DNA from: Paenibacillus pini JCM 16418
GTDB taxonomy: Bacteria > Bacillota > Bacilli > Paenibacillales > Paenibacillaceae
DNA length: 64,000 nt
Direction: 5' to 3'
NCBI RefSeq assembly: GCF_000576305.1
Contig: NZ_BAVZ01000003.1
Coordinates: 62,001 to 126,000 of the forward strand
Both the position numbers and the translations under genes were made by a program. This document shows, in pieces, positions 16,201 through 26,014 of this stretch. Below the pieces are notes generated by a model. The model ran no database searches. It worked only from the letters and a program-made list of their open reading frames with translations, and was not told the DNA's origin. The first letter of the stretch is position 1. Each line of letters opens with the position of its first letter.

Positions 16201-18074
16201 GAAGCCGCTTCCGGGGATTCGGAGTTTGGCATTCGCCGAGTTATCCTGTGCGACTGGGATCCGGCTGTGGAGCGAGGTGTACAGGCGTTCACAAACAGCG
16301 TGCTCTTGCAAGAAAGAGATACGGAAATCCATCAGCGCTTCGAATATTACGCCTTCCAGGCGTTTGAAGACATTCAGAAACTCCTGAACTCCCGGCCGAA
16401 AGAGAAGATTCTGGTGCAGCTTATCGTACCTGTACAAGAAGGAACACAGCTGCTCAGCGGACTGTCCGGTTTGCTGAAAACCGCACAATTGGAAAATCCG
16501 GCGTTCACCGGTCAGCTGATTGAACTGCAACCTGAAAGCTCTGCGGAGGACATTCTGCAACGATTAAAGGAAAATGAAAAATTCCCACACGACAAGCATA
16601 TTCGGTATGTGAAGAATCAGCGATGGGTAGCCGAGTGGAAGGAATGGACTGCAGCCGAAGGGAACGAGCTTATTCCGTGGAAGGATCACGGTGTCTATCT
16701 CATCACAGGAGGCGCAGGAGGACTGGGGTTGATTTTTGCCGGGGAGATTGCGGGGAAAGTCAAAGAGCCTGTTCTCATCCTCACGGGACGTTCGCCGCTT
16801 GCCTCCGAGAAGCGGTCTCAACTGCAAAAGCTGGAACGATTGGGAGCAAAAGTTGTATACCAGCAAATGGATCTTACGCAAGAGGCCGATACTCACGGTC
16901 TCATCGAATCGATCCTGGCGGAGCATGGCTTCCTGAACGGCATTATTCACAGCGCAGGCGTTATTCAAGACAACTTCATTATTAAGAAAAGCACGGCAGA
17001 AGTACAAGCTGTCTTGGCCCCTAAAGTAAAGGGACTTGTCCATCTGGACGAGGCAAGCAAGGAACTGCCTTTGGATTTCTTCATCCTATTCTCATCCGGT
17101 GCAGGAGCGGTAGGCAGTTCGGGACAGGCGGATTACTCCATGGCGAATGCTTTTATGAATATGTATGCGGAGTATCGCACCGAGTTGGTGACTGCCAAGC
17201 TGCGTCAAGGCAGAACACTGTCCGTGAACTGGCCGCTCTGGAAAGATGGGGGCATGGGGGTCGATGACGAAACCGCCAAGGCGCTTATCCGGGAAACGGG
17301 GATGGCGGCTATGGAGACAAAGTCGGGTATTCGGGCACTGTACCAAGCATGGGCATCGGGAAAAAGCCAAGTGATGGTTGTCGAAGGAGTCGTTGCACGG
17401 ATGCGTTCCTTCATGAAACAAACCAATCTCACAACCGATGCTGCCGTTACGGAAAACCGCGTTAAACCGCAAATGGCGGAAGGACTCTTTCGAGAAAAAG
17501 CGGAGAATTATTTCAAGAACGTGCTTGCTTCTGTCACTAAACTGCCGGTGAACCGGATCGAAGCGGATGCCCCGATGGAAAACTACGGGATTGATTCCAT
17601 ACTCATTATGCACCTTAACGGGGCATTGGAGACCACTTTCGGATCGCTGCCCAAAACTTTGTTTTTTGAGTATACGGATATCCGCTCTTTAACGGATTAT
17701 TTTGTGGAAACGCAGTTTCCCAAGTTGTCGGAATTGTTGGGGATTCCCCAAGAAACCGAACCGGCAGCCAATTTCATGACAGATAGATCAGAGGAGCCGG
17801 AGCCCACTCCGATCAGCTCGAGCCATCGCACCCCATACTTACACGAGCATCGGCGAGTTGAAGCTCCGAGTGAGATCAATGAGTCTGTACAAGAGGACTA
17901 CGGAATCGCGGTCATCGGGCTGGCGGGACGCTATCCTCAGGCAGATAATGTCCAGGAACTCTGGATGAATCTGACCAACGGAAAAGATTGCATCGTAGAA
18001 ATTCCGGACGAACGCTGGGACCACAGCTTATACTACGACGCAGAGAAGGGGAAGCCGGGTAAAACCTACAGCAA

Positions 18075-20276
18075 GTGGGGGGATTTATTAACGACGTTGA
18101 CAAGTTCGATCCACAGTTCTTTCATATATCGCCAAGAGAAGCGGAACTTATGGATCCTCAAGAGCGGCTGTTTTTGCAGTGTGTTTATGAAACGATCGAA
18201 GATGCGGGTTATACAAAGGACAATCTGACCGGGAACAAAGGGGCCGATTTGGGAAGCCGTGTCGGCGTTTATGTTGGAGTTATGTACGAGGAATACCAGC
18301 TGTATGGCGCACAGGAGCAGATTTCGGGAAGGCCAAAGGCGCTGAGCGGCAATCCTTCGTCGATCGCGAACAGAGTATCTTACTTTTTCAACTTTCTGGG
18401 TCCTAGCATCGCCCTGGATACGATGTGTTCTTCCTCATTGACTGCGATACATTTGGCTTGTCAAAGTTTGCGGCAAGGAGAGTGCGAGGTGGCCATCGCC
18501 GGTGGCGTGAACGTCTCCATTCATCCGAACAAATACTTGCTACTGGGACAGGGGAATTTTGTATCGAGCAAGGGACGGTGCGAAAGCTTCGGCCAAGGCG
18601 GAGACGGCTATGTGCCTGGCGAGGGCGTCGGTGCCGTGCTGCTTAAACCTGTGGCCAAAGCGATAGCCGACGGGGATCACATTTATGGGATTATTAAAGG
18701 AACAGCCGTCAACCATGGGGGCAAGACGAACGGATACTCTGTACCAAATCCGGCTGCTCAAGCCGATGTCATCAGACGCTCTTGGCAGGCGGCGAAAGTT
18801 GATCCGAGATCGGTGAGCTATATCGAAGCGCACGGTACTGGGACGACACTGGGAGATCCGATTGAGATCGCAGGTTTGGCCCGGGTATTTGAGGAATCTA
18901 CGCAAGAAAAACAGTTTTGTTCAATAGGTTCGGCCAAATCCAATATCGGTCATTGCGAAAGTGCAGCAGGAATCGCAGGGTTGACTAAGGTTCTGCTTCA
19001 ACTTGAGTATGGTCAACTTGTGCCTTCGCTTCATTCCGGTAAGTTGAACGAGAATATTGATTTCGCGAATACGCCATTTAAAGTTCAGCAGGAATTGGCC
19101 GAATGGAAGCGGCCTACCGTTGGGGTCAACGGGCAAAAGCGGGAATTCCCTAGAATTGCCGGCATATCTTCGTTTGGCGCTGGAGGCGTGAACGCTCATA
19201 TCGTCGTTGAAGAATTCAGCCCGGACAGCAAGAAGAAAGCAGAGAAACATACAATTTCTCCATCCTGGGACGGTCCGGTTGTGATTGTGCTGTCAGCGTG
19301 GAACGAAGAGAGACTGAAGAAGCAGGCGGAAAGGCTGCTTGCCGCCCTGGAAGCAGGTAAATACAGCGATGCCGATCTGGTCCGTATCGCGTATACGCTG
19401 CAGGTCGGACGCGAAGCGATGAACGAGCGCTTAGCTCTGCTGGCGGGAAGTTGTGAGGAGTTGGAGGCGAAGCTGCAGCTGTTCGTCGACGGCTACGAAG
19501 GGATCGCAGAGTTATGCAGGGGTCAGGTGAAGGCGAATAAAGATGCTTTGGCCGCCATAATGTCAGATGAGGATATGACCGTTACGATCGAAGCATGGAT
19601 CAGAAAAGGGAAATACGGCAAGCTGATGGACCTATGGACCAAAGGGTTGAAGGTTGATTGGAGTACATTCTATGGCAATATCCGTCCTTCTAGGATCTCA
19701 TTGCCGACATACCCATTCGCCAAAGAGCGCTTCTGGATCGGAGAACACGGCAGGAAGGCCGACCGTACGGGATATGAGACCCGCCCTGATGAGTCTCGAA
19801 CCACGGAACAAAAGATTACTGCTGTTCCGCCGCAGGTGAGGCCGCTCCTGCCAGAGACACCGGCCGCCGCTACGGTGACCGCTAATCCCGTTCACGTAGC
19901 TTTGCGGCCCTTAAATGAGGATACGTTCCATCTCGGGAAGATAACGGACGAGATTGTTAGCAGCGCATCGACTGCTTCCGCACCAAAGCTGGAAACTATC
20001 GTTGTTCCAGCTGTCTCTATAGAAGCCTTGCAGGCTGAGATGAAAGCGAGTCTGGCGGAAGTTCTTTACATGCATGAAGATGAGGTTGATATAGATGAAA
20101 CATTTGTCGATCTTGGGATGGACTCGATCACAGGTTTAGAGTGGATAAAAGCCCTTAATAAGCGGTACGGGACCTCAATCACCGTGACAAAAGTTTACGA
20201 TTACCCGACCATACAAGACTTTGCTGGCTACCTCCAGTCCATGATGCGAAGCAGCCCGATGAGAAAGAAGCCATGA
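18075..20276 (+). CDS. pksL: PksL segment 2: KS5 and first beta-branching ACP
   Basis: This frame resumes the KS at GGFINDVDKFDP. The KS is complete and catalytically intact (DTMCSSS, EAHGTGTTLGDP, SNIGHCESAAG; to about 19215). No KR or DH follows. After the PTYPFAKERFW linker comes a long Ala/Pro-rich stretch and an ACP (20005-20245, Ser near 20124) reading GMDSITGLEWI. The Trp after the phosphopantetheine serine is the published flag for ACPs that interact with the HMG-CoA synthase-like beta-branching enzymes. The module leaves a beta-ketone, which that chemistry requires. The frame ends in a basic tail (MRKKP) at 20276, overlapping an ATG at 20273. I read this as a further one-base loss, because the second ACP of the pair follows at once in another frame. 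Confidence 0.83.
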   Translation: MGGFINDVDKFDPQFFHISPREAELMDPQERLFLQCVYETIEDAGYTKDNLTGNKGADLGSRVGVYVGVMYEEYQLYGAQEQISGRPKALSGNPSSIANRVSYFFNFLGPSIALDTMCSSSLTAIHLACQSLRQGECEVAIAGGVNVSIHPNKYLLLGQGNFVSSKGRCESFGQGGDGYVPGEGVGAVLLKPVAKAIADGDHIYGIIKGTAVNHGGKTNGYSVPNPAAQADVIRRSWQAAKVDPRSVSYIEAHGTGTTLGDPIEIAGLARVFEESTQEKQFCSIGSAKSNIGHCESAAGIAGLTKVLLQLEYGQLVPSLHSGKLNENIDFANTPFKVQQELAEWKRPTVGVNGQKREFPRIAGISSFGAGGVNAHIVVEEFSPDSKKKAEKHTISPSWDGPVVIVLSAWNEERLKKQAERLLAALEAGKYSDADLVRIAYTLQVGREAMNERLALLAGSCEELEAKLQLFVDGYEGIAELCRGQVKANKDALAAIMSDEDMTVTIEAWIRKGKYGKLMDLWTKGLKVDWSTFYGNIRPSRISLPTYPFAKERFWIGEHGRKADRTGYETRPDESRTTEQKITAVPPQVRPLLPETPAAATVTANPVHVALRPLNEDTFHLGKITDEIVSSASTASAPKLETIVVPAVSIEALQAEMKASLAEVLYMHEDEVDIDETFVDLGMDSITGLEWIKALNKRYGTSITVTKVYDYPTIQDFAGYLQSMMRSSPMRKKP

Positions 20277-20690
20277 AGTCCTCTGGGTCATTTATTCCGG
20301 TCCCGGCGCCCGTAATGCCAGCTCCTGTCGTTTTGCGCCCTTTACAAGATGAACTTGTGACCATTAGCTCTGCTGAAGCAAGTGAGGACGTACTTGTTTC
20401 TGATGTAAAAACACCAGCCTCCGTATCTCAAGGCGCGAAGCCATCCATCGTCGCGTCAGCGGAAATTTTACAGACGGAGTTGATTGCGAGCTTGGCGGAG
20501 GTCTTGTATATGAGCGAGAACGAGGTTGACGCAGACGAGAAATTTATCGACCTCGGGATGGACTCGATTACAGGCCTGGAATGGATTAAAGCCATCAATA
20601 AGCGGTACGGAGCTTCGATCCCGGTTACCAAGATATATGACTATCCGACAATAGTTGATTTTGTCGGCTATTTGAGAAAGGAGCTTAGCT
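20005..20690 (+). other. Tandem beta-branching ACP pair
   Basis: Two ACPs about 450 bases apart are nearly the same in sequence (LGMDSITGLEWIKA, NKRYG, YDYPTI), and their upstream linkers are also recognisably duplicated (VLRPL and ALRPL). Both carry the Trp that marks ACPs recognised by HMG-CoA synthase-like cassettes. They follow a KS with no reductive domains. The expected outcome is a beta-methyl branch introduced by enzymes encoded outside the window. Confidence 0.8.
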
Positions 20691-23600
20691 TTTCTGGCGA
20701 TGCAGGCAGAAGTGTTGTCCCGGACGTGCAGTCCGAAGGGTTGAAGCTGACGAAGCCTGAGGAAGCGGAGATACCTGCTGAATTTGCGGCTCACCCAAGC
20801 GCCTCGGCTCCTCCGTTAGCGTCAATTCCTCACCCTGCGGCGACAACATTTGCCAAGCAAACGTTAGAGAGCGAATCTTCAACCGCCAGAGAACCTATTG
20901 CTATTGTGGGCATGTCGGGAAGGTATCCAGGCGCAAGTAATCTTAGGCAGTACTGGGAGAATCTCGTGCAAGGGACTAATTCCGTCCGCGAAATCCCCGC
21001 ATCACGCTGGGACGTGAATAAATACTATGATCCAATGCCAAGTAAGAAGGGGAAAATTTATTGTAAATCGCTTGGGATGTTGGAGGATATTGAGTGTTTC
21101 GATCCTTTATTCTTTCACATTTCCCCTTCAGAAGCTGAGCTGATGGATCCTCAACAGCGGATTTTCCTGGAGGAGGCCTACAAAGCATTTGAAGATGCGG
21201 GATACAGTGTTTCCTCGTTAAACAATACGAAGTGCGGTGTTTATCTAGGCATTATGAGCAATGAATACGGCAGTATGATGAGCGACATCCAGTCAAGCGC
21301 TAGTGCAACCGGCAGCAGCTTTGCAATTGCAGCGGCCCGTGTATCGTATTATCTCAACCTGAAAGGGCCGGCAATCCCTATCGATACAGCCTGTTCCTCT
21401 TCTTTAGTGGGTACGCATTTGGCCTGTCAAGCTTTGGCCAGCCGGGAAATTGATATGGCGCTCGTGGGTGGCGTTACGCTGTACCTGACTCCGGGATCAT
21501 ACATTAGCATGTGCTCTGCGGGTATGTTGTCGCCTGATGGACAATGTATGACATTTGATAACCGTGCTAACGGTTTTGTTCCGGGAGAAGGGGCCGGCAC
21601 TTTGGTTCTCAAGAGGCTGTCGGATGCGGAAGCTGCCGGAGATCAGATCTATGGGGTGATCGTGGGTTCCGGGATCAATCAGGACGGCAGAACCAACGGG
21701 ATTACGGCACCTAGCGCAAGCAGTCAAATGGAATTAGAACGCGAAATTTATGAAAAATACAACATTAATCCGGAAAGCATCAGTTATGCCGAAATGCACG
21801 GAACCGGAACGAAACAGGGCGACCCCATAGAATTGGAGGCGCTGTCCACCGTGTTTAAAGAAAAGACGGCGAAGAATAACTTTTGCGCGATAGGCTCAGT
21901 CAAAAGCAACATTGGCCATACCTCGGCTGCATCGGGCATAGCAAGTGTTCAAAAAGTCCTGTTATGCATGCAGAAAGAAACACTTGTGCCTACTCTGAAT
22001 TTTCACCAGCCAAACGATCATTTTGACTTCGCCAACTCACCGTTCTATGTCAACACGCAAGTGAAGCCATGGACATCTACCGGAAGTCTGCCTCTACGTG
22101 CGTGTGTCAGCTCTTTCGGCTTTAGTGGAACAAATGCGCATGTGGTGGTGGAAGCTTACGTTCCCAACACTGCACGGTCCTCGGCCTCATTGGCTTCACG
22201 GGAGGCTGGACAGCCGCTGCTTATGGTCTTGTCTGCCAAGAAAAAAGAGCAGCTGAACACCCAAGTCGGGGAGATACGGGACTTTCTGCTTGCGGAGCCG
22301 GATCTTGAGCTTGCAGATGCTGCCTATACGCTTCAAATCGGTCGTGAACCGATGGATTACCGTGTGGCTGTTGTTGCGGACTCACGGGAAAAGTTGCTGT
22401 GTCTGCTCGATGCCTATCGGTCCGGCCGTCCAGCGGAAGGAGTCTTCACCGCTTACGTGAAAGAGCGCCGGCAGGAAATTCGAATCTTTGAAACTGATGA
22501 GGATGCTAAGGCGCTATCGGAAGCGTGGATCGAGAAGAAGAAGCTGCACAAGATCGCGGAGCTATGGGTAAAGGGATGGAACTTGGACTGGAACAGGCTG
22601 CATGGGGAGATCAAACCCCGTCGGATCAGTATGCCTGCATACTCCTTCGCAAAGGAGCCGTATTGGTTGCCCAAACTCACACTTCAAACCGATCACGTTT
22701 CGCCATTTGCTTCTTCATCCGTTGAAGCTGATCGACCCGAGATCGCACCAACAAAACGGGTTCCGCGCTTGCTGAGAAAGCATTGGAGGCCAAGTTCTTC
22801 CACTCAGGCGAGGAAAAACGTTCAATCCATTGTGATCTTGGCAAATTCGGAGACCGCAAATCTGGCGGACAAGCTATCCCGTTATTTTCCGCGATATGAG
22901 ATTGTAAATGCGGATCGGAACGATATTTCATCCGGATACGAATGGCGTAACTACGACGGATTGGTTGACCTGATTGGCTGTGGCATCGAAGCGGACGAAT
23001 CGGTTGGCTGGGTCGAATGGGTACAAAAGCTGGTTGAACACGGGAACAAAGAGGGACTAACCTTACTCGGTGTTACTAAAGGCTTGGAATCGCTGCAAAA
23101 TGACCGTGTGAATCTTGCAGGCGCTTCCCGTGCCGGGTTGTACCGCATGCTTCAAAGTGAATACAGCTATCTTCATTCGAGGCATATGGATACAGATGCT
23201 TCTGCCGAAGATGATGAATTAGCGCGGTTGATTGCAGAGGAGCTGATCTTAGACAGCGAGGAGCCTGAAGTGTGCTACAGAAAAGGACAACGATATACTT
23301 CTCTTCTAGAAGAGGAGCCCTTTTCGGACGAGAACGGGGAGTTTGCCTTAGAAGTTGAGGCTTTTCCAGAAGATCACGTCCTGCTCATAACAGGGGGAAC
23401 ACGCGGACTCGGACTCTTGTGTGCTAAACATTTTGTTCGGAAGTATAACGTGAAGAAACTCGTGCTTACCGGACGTGAGCCGCTGCCTCCACGTGATGAG
23501 TGGGACAGGCTCAATCAGATGAACGACTCCACCCGCAGGAGGATTCGAGCCATACAGGAGCTGGAAGACTTGGGTATCCAAGTGCATGTTCTGTCGCTTC

Positions 23601-25099
23601 GGTTGTCGGATGAGGACGCCGTGTGGCACAGTCTGCAGAATATTGTTCGCAAATTGGGGCCGATCGGCGGGGTGATTCACTGCGCGGGTATGGCAGACTG
23701 GCGAAACCCTGCCTTTATTCGGAAAAACACCGAGGATATCAAAAAGGTTCTTGAGCCTAAAGTGGAGGGGCTTTATACATTGTACCGACTGCTCCCGAAG
23801 GAGCCTCTGCAATTTTTCGTGCTCTTCTCATCTGTATCATCAATTGTTCCTTCCCTTGCCTCGGGACAAAGTGATTATGCGATGAGCAATGCGTATATGG
23901 ATTACTTTGCCGAAGCGTACCAAGAAGAACTGCCTATCGTCAGCATCCAATGGCCGAACTGGAAAGAAAGCGGTATGGGCGAAGCTAAAAGCAAGACGTA
24001 CGCGGAAACCGGTCTATTGGGTATGACCGATACAGAAGGCTTACAGTGGTTGGATCTGATATTGGCGCAGAAGCTACGTTCCGTAGTCCTACCTGCCTTT
24101 GTAGATACAGAGCACTGGAAACCGGACTTGCTGCTACGCCGTGACGTTCCAAAGATGCGCCCGTCCGAAGCAGGTAATGTTCGGGCGAAATCGCCGGAGG
24201 ACGCAAGTAAAAAGGCGACGGGAGATATTTATGAAAAAACACAAGCCTGGTTGATCGAATTATTTGCGAAGGAGCTAAAAATCCTTCCCGATCACCTGGC
24301 GGCGGATGAACCTTTTCAGGAGTACGGGGTCGATTCCATCATCCTGACCCAACTGCTGCAGCAAATCAACGGGGAGATAGGGGCCAATCTCGATCCTTCT
24401 ATTATCTATGAATATCCGTCCATTCAAAGTTTTGCGGCCTGGTTGTCTAAAGATTTTGCGAGCGCGTTGACTAAAGTGACGGGGAACTTGCCGGCAGGCA
24501 TTGTTGACACAGGTACTTCCGAACAGCGCCCCGCTGTACCGTTGATAGACCGCGCCCAATCGGAGTTGTCCGAAGAGCTGAACAGTCGGTCAAGCGTGCG
24601 AGGTACCCAAGCAAAAGATATTGCCGTAGTCGGGCTATCCTGCCGTTTCCCTGGCGCGGATAATCTGGACGCCTTTTGGGAACTCCTGTCTGCAGGGAGA
24701 TCGGCAATCCGTCAGGTACCCGAGAAAAGATGGCATCATGAAGGCACTTGTTATGCGGGACTGTTGAACGATATCCATCATTTTGACCCATCGTTCTTCC
24801 AGCTTTCTGAGGAAGACGCCAGGGCGATGGATCCGCAATCACTTGTCGTGCTGGAGGAATGCCTCAATCTTTGGTATCACGCTGGGTACGCCCATGAGGA
24901 GATCAAGGGCAAAGCCATTGGCGTGTATCTGGGGGGGCGAAGCAGCACAGGCCGACAGAGGAGAGTTTGCAGCACATACGCAATCCGATCGCTGCCATGG
25001 GCCAAAATTATATGGCGGCCAATGTTTCACATTTCTTCGATTTGCGTGGCCCGAGTGTCGTTATTGATACCGCTTGCTCTTCCGCGCTGGTCGGCATGA
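20273..25099 (+). CDS. pksL: PksL segment 3: second beta-branching ACP, KS6-KR-ACP and start of KS0
   Basis: Domains are ACP (20470-20690, again GMDSITGLEWI), KS (20885-22155; DTACSSS, EMHGTGTKQGDP, IGHTSAASG, a motif set different from the other KSs, as expected for a KS receiving a beta-branched chain), KR (22770-24110; GGTRGLG, QSDYAMSN), ACP (24230-24460, GVDSI) and the first third of a KS0. The ATG at 20273 overlaps the previous stop as ATGA and could be a real coupled start. However, reading this frame upstream gives AKQPDEKEAMKSSG, a normal linker, and PksL is a single protein in known clusters. Coding sense ends near 24946, where one missing C breaks GGRSSHRPTEE. The KR-ACP-KS0 part is a diverged copy of the end of PksJ. 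Confidence 0.85.
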   Translation: MKSSGSFIPVPAPVMPAPVVLRPLQDELVTISSAEASEDVLVSDVKTPASVSQGAKPSIVASAEILQTELIASLAEVLYMSENEVDADEKFIDLGMDSITGLEWIKAINKRYGASIPVTKIYDYPTIVDFVGYLRKELSFSGDAGRSVVPDVQSEGLKLTKPEEAEIPAEFAAHPSASAPPLASIPHPAATTFAKQTLESESSTAREPIAIVGMSGRYPGASNLRQYWENLVQGTNSVREIPASRWDVNKYYDPMPSKKGKIYCKSLGMLEDIECFDPLFFHISPSEAELMDPQQRIFLEEAYKAFEDAGYSVSSLNNTKCGVYLGIMSNEYGSMMSDIQSSASATGSSFAIAAARVSYYLNLKGPAIPIDTACSSSLVGTHLACQALASREIDMALVGGVTLYLTPGSYISMCSAGMLSPDGQCMTFDNRANGFVPGEGAGTLVLKRLSDAEAAGDQIYGVIVGSGINQDGRTNGITAPSASSQMELEREIYEKYNINPESISYAEMHGTGTKQGDPIELEALSTVFKEKTAKNNFCAIGSVKSNIGHTSAASGIASVQKVLLCMQKETLVPTLNFHQPNDHFDFANSPFYVNTQVKPWTSTGSLPLRACVSSFGFSGTNAHVVVEAYVPNTARSSASLASREAGQPLLMVLSAKKKEQLNTQVGEIRDFLLAEPDLELADAAYTLQIGREPMDYRVAVVADSREKLLCLLDAYRSGRPAEGVFTAYVKERRQEIRIFETDEDAKALSEAWIEKKKLHKIAELWVKGWNLDWNRLHGEIKPRRISMPAYSFAKEPYWLPKLTLQTDHVSPFASSSVEADRPEIAPTKRVPRLLRKHWRPSSSTQARKNVQSIVILANSETANLADKLSRYFPRYEIVNADRNDISSGYEWRNYDGLVDLIGCGIEADESVGWVEWVQKLVEHGNKEGLTLLGVTKGLESLQNDRVNLAGASRAGLYRMLQSEYSYLHSRHMDTDASAEDDELARLIAEELILDSEEPEVCYRKGQRYTSLLEEEPFSDENGEFALEVEAFPEDHVLLITGGTRGLGLLCAKHFVRKYNVKKLVLTGREPLPPRDEWDRLNQMNDSTRRRIRAIQELEDLGIQVHVLSLRLSDEDAVWHSLQNIVRKLGPIGGVIHCAGMADWRNPAFIRKNTEDIKKVLEPKVEGLYTLYRLLPKEPLQFFVLFSSVSSIVPSLASGQSDYAMSNAYMDYFAEAYQEELPIVSIQWPNWKESGMGEAKSKTYAETGLLGMTDTEGLQWLDLILAQKLRSVVLPAFVDTEHWKPDLLLRRDVPKMRPSEAGNVRAKSPEDASKKATGDIYEKTQAWLIELFAKELKILPDHLAADEPFQEYGVDSIILTQLLQQINGEIGANLDPSIIYEYPSIQSFAAWLSKDFASALTKVTGNLPAGIVDTGTSEQRPAVPLIDRAQSELSEELNSRSSVRGTQAKDIAVVGLSCRFPGADNLDAFWELLSAGRSAIRQVPEKRWHHEGTCYAGLLNDIHHFDPSFFQLSEEDARAMDPQSLVVLEECLNLWYHAGYAHEEIKGKAIGVYLGGRSSTGRQRRVCSTYAIRSLPWAKIIWRPMFHISSICVARVSLLIPLALPRWSA

Positions 25100-25995
25100 A
25101 TATGGCGATTCAAGCGCTTCACACCGGCGATATAGAAGCCGCGGTCGTAGGCGGGGTAAGCTTGCTGGATACAGAGGACGCTTACAGAATGTTCGGACAG
25201 CGGGGGATATTGTCTGAGGGGTCTTCCTTCCACATCTTCGATGAGCGGGGCAGCGGAATTGTGCTCGGCGAAGGCGTTGGCATCGTGCTTTTGAAAACAT
25301 TGGATCAGGCACTCCGCGACGGGGATTCGATTTATGCCGTCGTTAAAGCGGCAGCCGTTAATAACGATGGCCGGACTGTAGGTCCGGCAGCGCCGAATCT
25401 GCAAGCCCAGAAGGATGTCATGCGGGCGGCTTTAGACCGAAGCGGAAAACGTCCGGAGGATATCTCGTATATCGAGGCCAACGGCTCGGGTTCGGCCGTG
25501 ACCGATTTGCTGGAGCTCAAGGCTATCCAGTCTGTCTATCGTGCCAAAGGACCAGATCCAATCGGCGTCGGCTCGGTAAAGCCGAACATCGGACATCCGC
25601 TTTGTGCCGAAGGTATTGCTGGCTTTATTAAAGTCGTGCTCATGCTCCAGCATCGGCGTCAGGTTCCGTTCTTGTCCGGAGAACAGGCAATGCCTCATTT
25701 CGATCATGAATCTGCGGGCATTCAATTCAACCGCGAAGCGGCGGAGTGGGGAGAATCCCAACCGGTGGCAGCGATCAATTGTTTTGCCGACGGAGGCACA
25801 AACGCGCATGTCATCTTGGAACACTGGGTGGAACAGGCCGGGTATCTGACTCGCCGTCGTCCCTTACTTACACCGGAATTGAAGAAGCGGTCCTTGACTG
25901 CGGAAGTTGCTGGGATGACAGCGGCCGGAAAGATAGCGAGAGAGCCTCAAGTCGCACTGGGTGCTAGAGGGGTATTCTGGAAAACCTTTGCATAA
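24946..25995 (+). CDS. pksL: PksL segment 4: remainder of non-elongating KS0, C-terminus
   Basis: The segment continues the KS as HRPTEESLQHIRNPIAAMGQ, aligned residue for residue with the PksJ KS0. It carries DTACSSALVG, NGSGS in place of HGTGT (near 25480) and [10 protein letters not shown], so it has the same condensation-deficient signature as the first KS0. The C-terminal tail ends at TAA 25993. Its substrate-processing partners, DH and ACP, open the next gene, making this the second split dehydrating bimodule of the line. No start codon belongs to this segment; it is the end of the 12058-25995 gene. Confidence 0.86.
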   Translation, partial: HRPTEESLQHIRNPIAAMGQNYMAANVSHFFDLRGPSVVIDTACSSALVGMNMAIQALHTGDIEAAVVGGVSLLDTEDAYRMFGQRGILSEGSSFHIFDERGSGIVLGEGVGIVLLKTLDQALRDGDSIYAVVKAAAVNNDGRTVGPAAPNLQAQKDVMRAALDRSGKRPEDISYIEANGSGSAVTDLLELKAIQSVYRAKGPDPIGVGSVKPNIGHPLCAEGIAGFIKVVLMLQHRRQVPFLSGEQAMPHFDHESAGIQFNREAAEWGESQPVAAINCFADGGTNAHVILEHWVEQAGYLTRRRPLLTPELKKRSLTAEVAGMTAAGKIAREPQVALGARGVFWKTFA

Positions 25996-26003
25996 GAGAG
26001 GAG
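25996..26003 (+). promoter_or_regulatory. Ribosome binding site of pksM
   Basis: GAGAGGAG directly follows the pksL stop, with 11 bases to the GTG at 26015. The spacing is a little long, but no other start in this frame aligns with the homologous PksL N-terminus. Confidence 0.6.
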
Positions 26004-26014
26004 TTGCCACAAAC

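Noticed and set aside
25961..26014. Earlier start for pksM overlapping the end of pksL
   Set aside because: GTG 26015 matches the homologous PksL N-terminus and is preceded by a ribosome site; the extra upstream residues have no counterpart.
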